From Sphingobacterium psychroaquaticum (GTDB lineage Bacteria > Bacteroidota > Bacteroidia > Sphingobacteriales > Sphingobacteriaceae): DNA of 64,000 nt. The position numbers and the translations under genes are program-made. The notes beneath the pieces are model-generated. The model was not told the origin of the DNA. It did no database searches and was given only the letters and a program-made list of their open reading frames with translations. The stretch is from positions 333,707 to 397,706 of the forward strand of contig NZ_FXAU01000002.1 in NCBI RefSeq assembly GCF_900177625.1, read 5' to 3'. Below, in pieces: positions 17,248-26,490 of this stretch (positions within the stretch are counted from its first letter, which is position 1; each line of letters begins with the position of its first letter).

Positions 17248-17999
17248 AAAAATCAATACTGTATTTTTGCATAGCCACCGTCCTAGCCATCTCTGTTTAT
17301 TTTTTACCCAATCTCTATGGTACAATCAGATTGAATGAACAAAACGATCCTATTGATCCACTATCTAAAATGTGGCTTGACAAAAGTGGTAAACAACTCC
17401 AACATGACTATCCGGCAACAATCCGTGTCCTAAAAATCGAAGGTAGCGGAGATGATCTTATTTTTAGCGTAAAACAAGGTGCAAACAATTTCTATTCAAA
17501 AAAAATTTATAACTATACCTCCCGTATATCGGGCGATACCTTATATCTTAAAACTAAGGGAGAAACAGAGTTCTCTATCAGTAATCGTGGAACGCTGAAC
17601 AAAATCATAATTGAAAAGGCGCATGGGTTTATACATGACGAACGTAACACAGGAATTTCATCCTTTGAAATAGGGAACAGTTCCCGTATGCGATTGTTCA
17701 CTAAACTTGATACGACGGCTGCAAAACAGCTACAGCTGCAGGTAAGAGACGAGTCTGTACTCCAGTTGAACAATGGCAAAATTTCAACGATAACCGCCAC
17801 AGTAAATAATGGTGAAATTATCTTAGGAAGTAAGTTAATGACGGACACCGCAAATATCAGATTGGAAGGGCGAAGTACTGTACGATCGGACATGCCAGGG
17901 AATATGCAAGAAGTGAAAAATCTGATCGTAAGCGGTAACAGGCAGTATTTCAAAGAAAAGAATATGGGTAAAGGGATGACAATACGCATGATCCAGTAA
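17244..17999 (+). CDS. exported GIN-domain-like (DUF2807) protein
   Basis: This 251-residue protein has an N-terminal hydrophobic segment (about 5-25), either a signal peptide or an anchor. The rest is beta-strand rich with repeated short phrases (S-F-E-I-G-N-S-S-R-M-R-L-F, L-Q-L-Q-V-R-D-E-S-V-L-Q-L, G-E-I-I-L-G-S-K), which fits the right-handed helical GIN/DUF2807 domain of Bacteroidota. It overlaps the regulator gene by ATGA, so it belongs to the same operon. Role unknown; a periplasmic partner of the transporter is one possibility. Confidence 0.6.
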   Translation: MKKSILYFCIATVLAISVYFLPNLYGTIRLNEQNDPIDPLSKMWLDKSGKQLQHDYPATIRVLKIEGSGDDLIFSVKQGANNFYSKKIYNYTSRISGDTLYLKTKGETEFSISNRGTLNKIIIEKAHGFIHDERNTGISSFEIGNSSRMRLFTKLDTTAAKQLQLQVRDESVLQLNNGKISTITATVNNGEIILGSKLMTDTANIRLEGRSTVRSDMPGNMQEVKNLIVSGNRQYFKEKNMGKGMTIRMIQ

Positions 18000-18034
18000 A
18001 ACACCTCTTCCTCTAAAACATATTTCGTAACCAC

Positions 18035-18092
18035 ATCGCCCCTCTTTGCGACGCATCCCATATGACTAAGCAAAAAGGGGCGATGCATTTTT
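18035..18092 (+). terminator. hairpin terminator after the YtrA-type operon
   Basis: Arms 18035-18049 (ATCGCCCCTCTTTGC) and 18070-18084 pair over 15 bp with one mismatch, with a 20-nt loop, then a T-run at 18088-18092. Confidence 0.6.
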
Positions 18093-18159
18093 AAAAGCCT
18101 TCTAAAAACAAGAAACATTGTTCCGGAAACTTTGTTATTAATCATAACTAGATTACGAC

Positions 18160-19071
18160 ATGGCTTTTGTAGATTATTATAAAGTATTAGGAGTAGAAAA
18201 AACAGCTTCAGCGGACGAGATAAAAAAAGCGTACCGAAAATTAGCGCGCAAATACCATCCCGACCTCAACCCCAATGATGAAACTGCCAAAAAGAAGTTT
18301 CAGGAGCTTAACGAGGCGAACGAAGTTCTCACTGACCCTGAAAAGCGCAAGAAATACGATCAGTACGGAGAGAACTGGAAGCATGGCGAAGAGTACGAAA
18401 AAGCGCAGCAACAAAGTCGGCAGTCAGCAGGGGCACAAGGTTCTCCATTTGATGGATTCGATTTTGATTATTCTGGGAACTATGATACCGGTGAATTTTC
18501 AGACTTCTTTGAGCAAATGTTTGGTCGACGTTCAGGCGGAGGTCGACAAACCAAATTTAGAGGAAACGACTTTAATGCAGTACTCCAATTAACGCTCCAA
18601 CAGGCCTACACCAGCCACCAACAAACATTCACTGTCAATGGGAAAAATATCCGCATTACTGTCCCTGCGGGTGTGGAAGATGGCCAAAAGATAAAACTAA
18701 AAGGCCAAGGCGGTGAAGGAACCAATGGTGGTCCTGCTGGCGATTTATACATCCAGTTTGAAATACAATCAGACGCAGAATATCAGCGCCATGGAAGTGA
18801 TTTATACAAAACACAAGAAGTAGATCTTTATACGGCAATTCTTGGTGGGGAAACAATCGTCGAGACGCTTTCTGGCAAAGTAAAGATTCCAATCAAAGCA
18901 GGCACACAAAACGGCACCAAAGTACGACTAAAAGGCAAGGGTTTTCCCATCTACAAAAAGGAGGGAAACTTCGGTGATCTATATGTCACCATTCAGGTCA
19001 ATATTCCAAAGGAGCTAAGTGATAAGGAGATGGAATTATTCCGCCAGCTAGCCGAACTAAAAAAGAAATAA
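18160..19071 (+). CDS. cbpA: DnaJ-like co-chaperone CbpA
   Basis: This 303-residue class B J-protein has a J domain (1-70) with the H-P-D motif in K-Y-H-P-D-L-N-P. A Gly/Phe-rich linker follows (about 85-125, G-F-D-F-D-Y-S-G and G-G-G). Two C-terminal substrate-binding domains complete it. There is no CxxCxGxG zinc finger, which separates it from DnaJ. It stimulates DnaK. The next gene, 1 bp away, is its usual partner cbpM. Confidence 0.93.
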   Translation: MAFVDYYKVLGVEKTASADEIKKAYRKLARKYHPDLNPNDETAKKKFQELNEANEVLTDPEKRKKYDQYGENWKHGEEYEKAQQQSRQSAGAQGSPFDGFDFDYSGNYDTGEFSDFFEQMFGRRSGGGRQTKFRGNDFNAVLQLTLQQAYTSHQQTFTVNGKNIRITVPAGVEDGQKIKLKGQGGEGTNGGPAGDLYIQFEIQSDAEYQRHGSDLYKTQEVDLYTAILGGETIVETLSGKVKIPIKAGTQNGTKVRLKGKGFPIYKKEGNFGDLYVTIQVNIPKELSDKEMELFRQLAELKKK

Positions 19072-19072
19072 C

Positions 19073-19339
19073 ATGAAAAGAACGCTAATTAAAGTAATAG
19101 ATGTATGTACCTCACATCAAATGGAGATACATTTTGTCCGCCAACTTTCCGAAAGCGGACTGATCGATATCGTGGTCTACAAGGACGAAGAGTTTTTAGA
19201 TGAAGAACAATTGCAGCCACTGGAACAGTATGCGACCTGGCATTACGATCTGGATATCAATATCCAAGGAATCGAAGTCGCACAACAGCTTTTATTAAAA
19301 ATAGAGCAATTACAAGAGGAGGTTAATCGACTGCGGTAA
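19073..19339 (+). CDS. cbpM: chaperone modulator CbpM
   Basis: This 88-residue MerR-like helical protein has the CbpM pattern: an N-terminal E-I-H-F-V-R-Q-L-S-E-S-G-L-I-D, a middle L-E-Q-Y-A-T-W-H-Y-D-L-D-I-N-I-Q-G-I-E-V-A, and a C-terminal coiled coil (L-L-L-K-I-E-Q-L-Q-E-E-V-N-R-L). In Escherichia coli it binds the J domain of CbpA and inhibits it. Position directly after cbpA supports the call. Confidence 0.85.
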   Translation: MKRTLIKVIDVCTSHQMEIHFVRQLSESGLIDIVVYKDEEFLDEEQLQPLEQYATWHYDLDINIQGIEVAQQLLLKIEQLQEEVNRLR

Positions 19340-19371
19340 TGAGTATATTATCAGCCATCTTCGATGGTCAT

Positions 19372-19779
19372 TTAATCTAAATTGATTTTCCCTCGAAAAG
19401 ATTTTTTCTGACTGTGTTTTTTCTTACGATCTAGGCGTTCTAGAACTTTCGATTTGGGTATCTTAGTTGCTACACGCTTTTTGTTTACCACCAAGCTCGT
19501 CTCCAACAACAAGAAGAAACGTTTAATGGCAAGCTCTTTATTTCTTAACTGGCTACGATCTTCGGATGATTCAATTTGGAGCAGGCCATCCTTAGTGATT
19601 CTGTTCTTAAGACGTTCAAGGAGCAAATCCTTCTGCGTTGGAGAGAGATAGGCCGAGCCAGCCACATCCCACAGGAGCGTAACTTTAGACTCTACTTTAT
19701 TCACATTTTGACCACCAGCGCCACTAGATCTTGCTGTTTTAAATACAAGTTCTGATGCTATTCCTTCTTTGTTAAGCAT
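19372..19779 (-). CDS. arfB: alternative ribosome-rescue factor ArfB (peptidyl-tRNA hydrolase)
   Basis: This 135-residue release-factor-like protein has the G-G-Q motif at residues 22-24 within S-S-G-A-G-G-Q-N-V-N-K-V-E-S-K-V, and a basic C-terminal tail (R-K-K-K-H-S-Q-K-K-S) that in ArfB enters the empty mRNA channel of stalled ribosomes. It lacks the codon-recognition domains of RF1/RF2. Length and tail match the YaeJ/ArfB family. Confidence 0.93.
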   Translation of the reverse strand: MLNKEGIASELVFKTARSSGAGGQNVNKVESKVTLLWDVAGSAYLSPTQKDLLLERLKNRITKDGLLQIESSEDRSQLRNKELAIKRFFLLLETSLVVNKKRVATKIPKSKVLERLDRKKKHSQKKSFRGKINLD

Positions 19780-20009
19780 CTACAAAACTAATCACGTTTT
19801 CTGATATAAAAAAATAACCGGATAGGTAAGCATAGAAAAACCTATACGTAAAGCTACACGATCCTTTTCAGATAAATTTTGCACAATTATTGCAATTCAC
19901 CTCACGCAAACATCCGCAATTAATACGTAATTTGTAGCATTGATAATGTACCATGCAGTGGCTGCGTGTTCACAACATCATAACAAACATTTTCGTAATT
20001 TTAGAAGAG

Positions 20010-21149
20010 ATGAAAATAGGCATAGTATGTTATCCCACTTTTGGAGGAAGTGGCGTCGTCGCGACCGAACTAGGCAAAGCCCTAGCATCCACCGGACACG
20101 AGATTCACTTTATCACCTACTCCCAACCGGCGAGGTTGGATTTTTTTTCCGAGAACTTATATTATCACGAGGTCGCCATCTCGCAATATCCGTTGTTTGA
20201 TTTCGCGCCCTACGAATCGGCGCTTGCCAGCAAGCTGGTTGATGTCGTCCGATTCGAAAAATTAGATCTGTTGCATGTACACTATGCAATACCACACGCT
20301 TCTGTAGCTTATCTCGCAAAACAGATCTTGGCAACCCAAGGGATTAATATTCCGGTTGTCACCACATTACACGGTACCGACATCACCCTGGTCGGAAAAG
20401 ATAAAAGTTTTAATCCTGTCGTTACCTTCTCCATCAATCAGTCCGATGGTGTAACAGCTGTTTCTGAAAACTTAAAACAGCAAACCCTAGAATCATTTGA
20501 GATCAAACGCAACATTCAAGTTATACCTAACTTCATAGATTTCACGCGTTTTCACAACAAAAGTAAAGAACACTTTAAGCGTGCTATAGCCCCCGGTAAT
20601 GAGCGTGTAATTACACATACTTCAAACTTCCGAAAGGTAAAAAACACGGAGGATGTCGTACGTATATTTCAAAAAGTAAATGAGGTATTGCCAAGTAAAC
20701 TACTAATGGTCGGAGATGGTCCGGAGCGCCGCAATGCCGAAGAGCTCGCCCGTCAATTAGATATCAGTCACGCCGTACGATTCCTGGGTAAACAAGATGC
20801 CATAGAAGAGATTCTTTCCGTGTCCGATCTCTTCTTAATGCCTTCTTCCTCGGAAAGCTTTGGGTTAGCTGCACTAGAGGCAATGGCGTGTCATGTACCT
20901 GTTATCTCCACCAATACAGGGGGACTTCCTGAGTTAAACCGACACGGTGTAAGCGGGTTCCTAAGCGACATTGGCGATGTGGAGGACATGGCAAAGAATG
21001 CCCTTTATATCCTGGAGGATTGCGATCGTTTATTGAAATTCAAAGAAGCAGCTTACAAGCGAGCTCAGGAATTTGATATTTCTAAAATTCTACCGATGTA
21101 TGAAAACTACTACGAAGAAGTGATTCGGCAGTCGCAGAATAAACTTTAA
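20010..21149 (+). CDS. bshA: N-acetyl-alpha-D-glucosaminyl L-malate synthase
   Basis: This 379-residue GT4 glycosyltransferase joins GlcNAc from UDP-GlcNAc to L-malate, the first step of bacillithiol synthesis. The start [22 protein letters not shown] is the family signature, so ATG 20010 is chosen over 19953. Also visible are [20 protein letters not shown] and the donor-site motif [15 protein letters not shown]. bshB and bshC are not in the window. Bacillithiol is the low-molecular-weight thiol of many Bacteroidota. Confidence 0.93.
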   Translation: MKIGIVCYPTFGGSGVVATELGKALASTGHEIHFITYSQPARLDFFSENLYYHEVAISQYPLFDFAPYESALASKLVDVVRFEKLDLLHVHYAIPHASVAYLAKQILATQGINIPVVTTLHGTDITLVGKDKSFNPVVTFSINQSDGVTAVSENLKQQTLESFEIKRNIQVIPNFIDFTRFHNKSKEHFKRAIAPGNERVITHTSNFRKVKNTEDVVRIFQKVNEVLPSKLLMVGDGPERRNAEELARQLDISHAVRFLGKQDAIEEILSVSDLFLMPSSSESFGLAALEAMACHVPVISTNTGGLPELNRHGVSGFLSDIGDVEDMAKNALYILEDCDRLLKFKEAAYKRAQEFDISKILPMYENYYEEVIRQSQNKL

Positions 21150-21179
21150 GTTATTCCGTAGAAGGCTAAAAAAAATTTT

Positions 21180-21187
21180 TATCTTTG
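21180..21187 (+). promoter_or_regulatory. -7 element TATCTTTG upstream of pyrH
   Basis: TATCTTTG is an exact TAnnTTTG match, 29 nt before the pyrH start. No TTG is seen at the expected -33 spacing. Confidence 0.5.
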
Positions 21188-21216
21188 TCTTTTGGATATG
21201 CTCCAAAAAAACACTC

Positions 21217-21921
21217 ATGAAATATAAACGTATCTTACTAAAACTCAGCGGAGAAGCCTTAATGGGCGAGCAAAGTTATGGCATAGACATCAATCGTGTG
21301 ATGCAATATGCTAACGACATCAAGGAAATTCACAGTCAAGGTCTAGAAATTGCCATCGTTATTGGTGGTGGAAACATATACCGCGGTCTAAGTGCCGAAA
21401 AAGCGGGTATGGATAGGGTACAAGCCGATTATATGGGTATGCTTGCTACAGTTATCAATAGCATGGCCTTACAAGATGCGCTTGAAAAAGTGGGATTAAA
21501 AACGCGTTTATTGACGGCCATTAAGATGGAACAGATCTGTGAGCCTTTTATCCGTAGAAGAGCCGTAAGACACCTAGAAAAGGGTCGGATCGTTATCTTT
21601 GGTGCAGGAACGGGAAACCCATATTTCACGACAGACACCGCAGCATCACTTCGTGCCATTGAAATCAATGCCGATGCGGTATTAAAAGGAACACGCGTAG
21701 ACGGTATTTATACCGCAGACCCAGAAAAAGATCCTTCCGCAGAACGTTACGATAAGATTAGTTTCCAAGAAGTATACGCCAAAGGGCTTAACGTGATGGA
21801 CATGACAGCCTTTACTTTGTGCCAAGAAAACAATCTTCCAATAATTGTATTTGACATGAACAAACCTGGCAATTTGAAAAAATTGGCTGAAGGGGAAGAC
21901 ATTGGTACAATTGTTAGCTAA
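21217..21921 (+). CDS. pyrH: UMP kinase
   Basis: This 234-residue amino-acid-kinase-fold enzyme phosphorylates UMP to UDP. It contains K-L-S-G-E-A-L-M-G at the N-terminus, [11 protein letters not shown], and [23 protein letters not shown] matches the ATP-binding region. It is followed by frr after 22 bp, a very widely conserved pair. Confidence 0.97.
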   Translation: MKYKRILLKLSGEALMGEQSYGIDINRVMQYANDIKEIHSQGLEIAIVIGGGNIYRGLSAEKAGMDRVQADYMGMLATVINSMALQDALEKVGLKTRLLTAIKMEQICEPFIRRRAVRHLEKGRIVIFGAGTGNPYFTTDTAASLRAIEINADAVLKGTRVDGIYTADPEKDPSAERYDKISFQEVYAKGLNVMDMTAFTLCQENNLPIIVFDMNKPGNLKKLAEGEDIGTIVS

Positions 21922-21943
21922 AATTTAAAGAAATAAAAAATAT

Positions 21944-22507
21944 ATGAACGAACTAATCTCATTAGAACTAGATGACTGTAAGTCGAGCATGGGAAAAGCT
22001 GTAGCTCATACAGAATCTGAGTTAACGAAGATCAGAGCAGGAAAAGCATCTCCATCTATGTTAGATGGAATTGCAGTAGACTACTACGGCTCCATGACCC
22101 CTATTGGCCAAGTAAGCAGCATCAATACAACTGATGCACGTACTATCGTTATCCAACCGTGGGAAAAAAACATCATCAGTGCCATCGAAAAAGCTATTAT
22201 CGATTCTAATATCGGTTTAAATCCGCAAAATGATGGTTCGATTATTCGTTTGGCGGTTCCACCATTAACGGAAGAGAGACGTCGCGACTTGGTAAAGAAG
22301 GTTAAAGAAGAAGCTGAAAAAGGTCGTGTTGCTATCCGCAACATCCGTAAAGATGCGAACGAGTCGATCAAAAAATTGAAAAACGACGGTGTTTCCGAAG
22401 ACGAAATAAAAACGGGAGAAGCCGAAGTACAGAAGTTGACGGATTCATATATCGTCAAAGTCGATCAATTGACGGAATTAAAAGAAAAAGATATCATGAC
22501 CGTATAG
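21944..22507 (+). CDS. frr: ribosome recycling factor
   Basis: This 187-residue RRF splits post-termination ribosomes together with EF-G. The sequence shows the family's helical domain I and beta domain II, with T-K-I-R-A-G-K-A-S-P-S-M-L-D-G, T-P-I-G-Q-V-S-S-I, L-T-E-E-R-R-R-D-L-V-K-K and V-A-I-R-N-I-R-K-D-A-N-E-S-I-K-K-L-K. It ends at a strong terminator. Confidence 0.97.
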   Translation: MNELISLELDDCKSSMGKAVAHTESELTKIRAGKASPSMLDGIAVDYYGSMTPIGQVSSINTTDARTIVIQPWEKNIISAIEKAIIDSNIGLNPQNDGSIIRLAVPPLTEERRRDLVKKVKEEAEKGRVAIRNIRKDANESIKKLKNDGVSEDEIKTGEAEVQKLTDSYIVKVDQLTELKEKDIMTV

Positions 22508-22524
22508 TCTATGCGATATAACAG

Positions 22525-22560
22525 AAAAGGGTTAACGTAAACGACGTTAACCCTTTTTTT
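22525..22560 (+). terminator. rho-independent terminator after frr
   Basis: A 14-bp perfect stem (AAAAGGGTTAACGT with ACGTTAACCCTTTT) with a 5-nt loop, followed by a T-run. Confidence 0.93.
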
Positions 22561-22616
22561 ATGCAATTACATTTTTTTTAGCTACCTTGAAAAAAACCTA
22601 GACAAACAGAAAAATT

Positions 22617-23600
22617 ATGCAACAAGAAAATCCGAGCAGAAGAAGATTCTTGAAACAGGCAGGCCTTGGTCTTTCTGCAGCCCTAGTAAGTCCCTATTTT
22701 TTTTCATGTGAAACAAAGAAAGTAGGCACTACTCCTTTTCACAATTTGGGAATACAATTATACTCCATCCGTGATTTAATAGCACAAGATCCGGTGAAAA
22801 CACTGGAAACAGTTGCAAAGATAGGGTATAAACACGTGGAAACATTTGGCCTCGACCCTGTGAATGGTACATTTTGGGGACTGCCTATTTCTGACCTAAA
22901 AAAGGTATTAGAGGATAACGGTTTGAAGTCCCATAGTGGTCACTATGATATGTCCAACTACCTTAAACGAGGCGCAACAAGTACCGAGAGTATAGAAAAG
23001 TATATTGAAATCGCACATAAACTAGGTCAAGAAAACATTGTCGCTCCGGTCACACCGATGGATAATCTGAATAGTCTATCTGTAGCAGACTATCAATATG
23101 CCGCAGACCAACTAAATAAAGCGGGAGAGCTATCTAAAACAGCGGGAATCAAAGTTGGTTATCATAATCACTTTTGGGAATTCCGAAACTTTGCTAATGG
23201 TACGAAGGGACTCGATATTCTTATCGCATTTACAGAGCCCACTTTAGTAGATTTCGAATTGGACTTATTCTGGATTCAAAAAGCAGGCTACAATGCACAG
23301 TCGTATTTTGAAAAATACCCCGGCAGATTCACCATGTGGCACATGAAGGATATGGATAATCAGTATACCACACCAGTCGTTGGCGAAAAGTATGACCAGG
23401 CAGACTTTTCAGAAATAATGAAACAGATACGCTATACAGAAGTTGGAACAGGTGCGGTCGATTTTGTGAACATCGCGAACTATGCAGACAAGTCGGGGTT
23501 AAAATATGCCTTTGTCGAACAAGATGACATATATTTACCCAATAAATTCGACAGTATTAAGAAGAGTTTTGATTACATACAAAAGAATATTGCTAAATAA
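22617..23600 (+). CDS. Tat-exported sugar phosphate isomerase/epimerase-like protein
   Basis: This 327-residue TIM-barrel protein (xylose-isomerase-like, AP endonuclease 2 fold) starts with a twin-arginine signal (S-R-R-R-F-L-K-Q, then a hydrophobic stretch ending Y-F-F-S-C, a lipobox-like Cys at about 30). The catalytic domain shows L-G-I-Q-L-Y-S-I-R-D, H-S-G-H-Y, G-Y-H-N-H-F-W-E-F and F-E-L-D-L-F-W, which carry the metal-binding Glu/His/Asp. It is probably a periplasmic sugar or cyclitol isomerase or dehydratase; the substrate is not evident. Confidence 0.85.
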   Translation: MQQENPSRRRFLKQAGLGLSAALVSPYFFSCETKKVGTTPFHNLGIQLYSIRDLIAQDPVKTLETVAKIGYKHVETFGLDPVNGTFWGLPISDLKKVLEDNGLKSHSGHYDMSNYLKRGATSTESIEKYIEIAHKLGQENIVAPVTPMDNLNSLSVADYQYAADQLNKAGELSKTAGIKVGYHNHFWEFRNFANGTKGLDILIAFTEPTLVDFELDLFWIQKAGYNAQSYFEKYPGRFTMWHMKDMDNQYTTPVVGEKYDQADFSEIMKQIRYTEVGTGAVDFVNIANYADKSGLKYAFVEQDDIYLPNKFDSIKKSFDYIQKNIAK

Positions 23601-23628
23601 AAAATGCTCCTTACGGAGCATTTTTTAT
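23599..23628. terminator. bidirectional terminator between converging genes
   Basis: A 12-bp stem (AAAAAATGCTCC with GGAGCATTTTTT) with a TTAC loop. It carries A- and T-tracts on both sides and serves both the isomerase gene (plus) and purE (minus). Confidence 0.92.
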
Positions 23629-23645
23629 TCTATATTTTGTTTTAA

Positions 23646-24155
23646 TTAGAAAGTCATTCCTTCCACTTCCGCAGCAGTCTCTTCCACCTTATCTTTCAAT
23701 TCCTTTTTAAAGGCAATTATGTTCTGCGCAATAGTGTTATCTGCTGTCCCAATAATCTGTGCCGCTAAAATACCTGCATTTTTTGCAGCATTAAGTGCCA
23801 CCGTAGCTACCGGAATCCCATTTGGCATCTGTAATATAGAAAGCACGGAATCCCATCCGTCAATAGAATTAGAAGATTTTACGGGTACTCCAATCACCGG
23901 TAAATGTGTTATCGAAGCGACCATACCTGGCAAATGCGCCGCACCACCTGCCCCTGCAACAATAACTTTCAAACCGCGGTCTGCAGCCGTAGTAGCGTAG
24001 TCGAACATGCGCTGTGGCGTACGATGTGCCGAAACAATCGTGACTTCAAACGGTACATTTAAAACTTTTAACACATCAATCGCATCCTGCATTACTGGAA
24101 GATCAGATTTGCTTCCCATGATAATACCTACTAATGCTTTATTCTCTTGACTCAT
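23646..24155 (-). CDS. purE: N5-carboxyaminoimidazole ribonucleotide mutase
   Basis: This 169-residue class I PurE converts N5-CAIR to CAIR in purine synthesis. It shows [21 protein letters not shown] (substrate loop with the active-site His) and [14 protein letters not shown]. Its partner purK lies 2 bp upstream. Confidence 0.96.
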   Translation of the reverse strand: MSQENKALVGIIMGSKSDLPVMQDAIDVLKVLNVPFEVTIVSAHRTPQRMFDYATTAADRGLKVIVAGAGGAAHLPGMVASITHLPVIGVPVKSSNSIDGWDSVLSILQMPNGIPVATVALNAAKNAGILAAQIIGTADNTIAQNIIAFKKELKDKVEETAAEVEGMTF

Positions 24156-24157
24156 AT

Positions 24158-25300
24158 TTATGCTTTTACCTTTAATATTTCCTGTACTAACCGCGCATTC
24201 TTGATAGCCAAGTCACGATCATCATTCACAATACACACATGTCCCATCTTGCGGAACGGTTTAGTATATTTCTTACCATACAAATGTACAAATACACCTT
24301 CAATCGCCAACACTTCCTCTACGCCGTCATATTTCGCTAACCCTTCGTACTTCGCTTCTCCGAGTAGATTGATCATAACAGCATTAGAACGCGCCGCGGT
24401 ACTACCTAAAGGCAAATTAAAAATAGCACGCAAATGCTGTGCAAATTGTGACGTCACATTTCCCTCGATAGAATGATGGCCACTATTATGTGGGCGAGGC
24501 GCCAATTCATTAACTAATATCTGACCATCTTTAGTCAAAAACATCTCGACAGCCAATAAACCAACAATCTGTAAATCGTTCGCAATTTTCTTTGCGATCT
24601 CTTCAGCCTGTACCTGAATTTCAAAACTCAAGATCGATGGCGAAATCAGGAACTCGACCAAATTAGCTTCCGGATTAAACTCCATCTCCACTAATGGATA
24701 AGTCGCCACCTCTCCCCGATCGTTACGCGCGACGATAACAGCAATTTCTTTATCAAAATCAATAAGCTCCTCAATCAGCGAGGGCGCCTCAAAAGCAGAT
24801 TCTATATCTTGCGTACTTTGGATACGTTTAACCCCTTTTCCATCATACCCATCCCGACGAAGCTTTTGCATATAGGGAAATGCGATTTGTGTTTCGTAAA
24901 GATTCTCTTTTGTTGAAATTAATTGAAAAGGCGCCGTCGGAATATCGTTTTGTTTAAAAAACTGCTTCTGCAAGCCCTTATCTTGAATTAATCGGATAAC
25001 ACGAGATTGCGGATAGACAATAACACCTTCCTCTTCCAATTTCTCCAATGCATCAACATTTACCTTTTCAATCTCAATAGTAATCATGTCGAGGTCTTTT
25101 CCGAAATTATAAACTGTTTCAAAGTCCGAAAGCGAACCAGTCTCAAAACGATTACACAATTTCCGGCACGGTGCATTTTTATCTGGATCTAATACATGCA
25201 CATTCACATTGTAGTTAATAGCTTCCTGAATGAGCATCCGCCCAAGCTGTCCACCACCTAGAATCCCTAATTGTAACTCACCATAAAAGTCCTTTGCCAT
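24158..25300 (-). CDS. purK: N5-carboxyaminoimidazole ribonucleotide synthase
   Basis: This 380-residue ATP-grasp enzyme makes N5-CAIR from AIR, bicarbonate and ATP. It begins with [13 protein letters not shown], the PurK signature. R-R-D-G-Y-D-G-K-G, and [16 protein letters not shown] are also typical. It runs directly into purE. Unusually, the genes just upstream on the same strand are nuoA and nuoB, 17 bp away. Confidence 0.96.
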   Translation of the reverse strand: MAKDFYGELQLGILGGGQLGRMLIQEAINYNVNVHVLDPDKNAPCRKLCNRFETGSLSDFETVYNFGKDLDMITIEIEKVNVDALEKLEEEGVIVYPQSRVIRLIQDKGLQKQFFKQNDIPTAPFQLISTKENLYETQIAFPYMQKLRRDGYDGKGVKRIQSTQDIESAFEAPSLIEELIDFDKEIAVIVARNDRGEVATYPLVEMEFNPEANLVEFLISPSILSFEIQVQAEEIAKKIANDLQIVGLLAVEMFLTKDGQILVNELAPRPHNSGHHSIEGNVTSQFAQHLRAIFNLPLGSTAARSNAVMINLLGEAKYEGLAKYDGVEEVLAIEGVFVHLYGKKYTKPFRKMGHVCIVNDDRDLAIKNARLVQEILKVKA

Positions 25301-25317
25301 AATTTAATTTATGTATA

Positions 25318-25824
25318 TTAAGCGTTTTCAGGAAAAAATTGATCCTGAAGTATATTTTCTGTTTCTATTTTCTTTTGTAATTCCAGGAAAGCTCCAATTA
25401 AAGCTTCCGGACGTGGTGGACACCCCTGAACATACACATCCACTGGTATAATCTTATCCACACCTTTCACCACATGGTAGCCATGCTGCCAATAAGGACC
25501 ACCGCAATTTGAGCACGAGCCCATAGAGATAACATATTTTGGTTCGGGCATCTGATCATATAACTTTTTAATACGATCTGCCATCTTAAAGGTAACCGTA
25601 CCGGCTATGATCATCACATCCGACTGACGCGGTGAGGGCCTTGGGAATACACCGAAACGATCCAAATCGTAGGTAGCTGCCATTGCTCCCATCATCTCAA
25701 TAGCGCAACAAGCAATACCAAAACTAACCGGCCACATGGATGACAACCGTGCCCAATTCAGTAAATCGTCCATTTTGGCGATAATAACACCTCCACTTTC
25801 TTGTTGACCTGCTAGATTATTCAT
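25318..25824 (-). CDS. nuoB: NADH-quinone oxidoreductase subunit B
   Basis: This 168-residue complex I subunit carries cluster N2. The four cysteine ligands are visible in [11 protein letters not shown] (the tandem Cys pair), [10 protein letters not shown] and [10 protein letters not shown]. It follows nuoA by 3 bp. No nuoC follows; purK does. Confidence 0.96.
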   Translation of the reverse strand: MNNLAGQQESGGVIIAKMDDLLNWARLSSMWPVSFGIACCAIEMMGAMAATYDLDRFGVFPRPSPRQSDVMIIAGTVTFKMADRIKKLYDQMPEPKYVISMGSCSNCGGPYWQHGYHVVKGVDKIIPVDVYVQGCPPRPEALIGAFLELQKKIETENILQDQFFPENA

Positions 25825-25827
25825 AGG

Positions 25828-26412
25828 TTAAGCGTTAGGTTTCTTGAACTTTGGACGGAATCCTAAATTTGCGGGTGCTGCCACAGGAATAGTCTCTTTC
25901 ACCGTCGTTTCAACCGTTTCCTTAAAATCACGAACAACGTATTCTTTGTTGTTTAATGTCTCATAAACAGCAGCAGGAATACCTGTTTCAACAACAGGTC
26001 GCTTCAACGTCGGCTTTATCCACGCGATGTCGCCACGTTTCCAAACATAAATAAGACCAATGACCAGAATACCAATAAAAATGGCCATCTCCAGTAGTGT
26101 AAACCACCCCCAACGATTATCTTGTCCGATAAACTCTGCATTACCAAAGACAGTCGCCCACGGAAAGATAAAAATCAATTCCACATCGAACAGTAGAAAT
26201 ACCAAGGCTATAACATAAAAGCGCGGATTGATTTGTACCCAGCCTGTTCCAATTGCTTCTTCACCACATTCATACGTACTAGACTTCTCGGGGCTTGGTT
26301 TCTTAGGAGAGATAAACTTCGCAAGGAAGATGGTTCCACACACCAATACAATACCTACTATAGCTATTAATAGTATCTTACCATATTCGGACAGCTGTGC
26401 GGGATCATCCAT
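25828..26412 (-). CDS. nuoA: NADH-quinone oxidoreductase subunit A, with a C-terminal extension
   Basis: This 194-residue membrane subunit of complex I has three helices (about 10-32, 68-90, 100-122). The family core Y-E-C-G-E-E-A-I-G-T-G-W and F-Y-V-I-A-L-V-F-L-L-F-D-V-E-L-I-F-I-F-P-W is intact. The last 65-70 residues (after W-K-R-G-D-I-A-W) are an extra, charged and Pro-rich tail absent from the roughly 120-150 residue NuoA of most bacteria. The start is within 7 nt of a -7 element, so the mRNA is probably leaderless. Confidence 0.94.
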   Translation of the reverse strand: MDDPAQLSEYGKILLIAIVGIVLVCGTIFLAKFISPKKPSPEKSSTYECGEEAIGTGWVQINPRFYVIALVFLLFDVELIFIFPWATVFGNAEFIGQDNRWGWFTLLEMAIFIGILVIGLIYVWKRGDIAWIKPTLKRPVVETGIPAAVYETLNNKEYVVRDFKETVETTVKETIPVAAPANLGFRPKFKKPNA

Positions 26413-26419
26413 ACGTTAG

Positions 26420-26449
26420 CAAAGTTAAGAAATTATTTCCTGACATCAA
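26420..26449 (-). promoter_or_regulatory. consensus promoter of nuoA
   Basis: On the minus strand, TTG (26447-26449), exactly 19 nt, then TAACTTTG (26420-26427). Both boxes match the Bacteroidota consensus. The -7 box ends 7 nt before ATG 26412. Confidence 0.75.
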
Positions 26450-26490
26450 TTCTGCGACGATAATTTTTATGAAAGGACGCACAAAACCAC

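Noticed and set aside
17513-18145. 210-codon minus-strand frame opposite the GIN-like gene
   Set aside because: Lies across the coding strand of a gene in a coupled operon and over its terminator; composition is that of a shadow frame.
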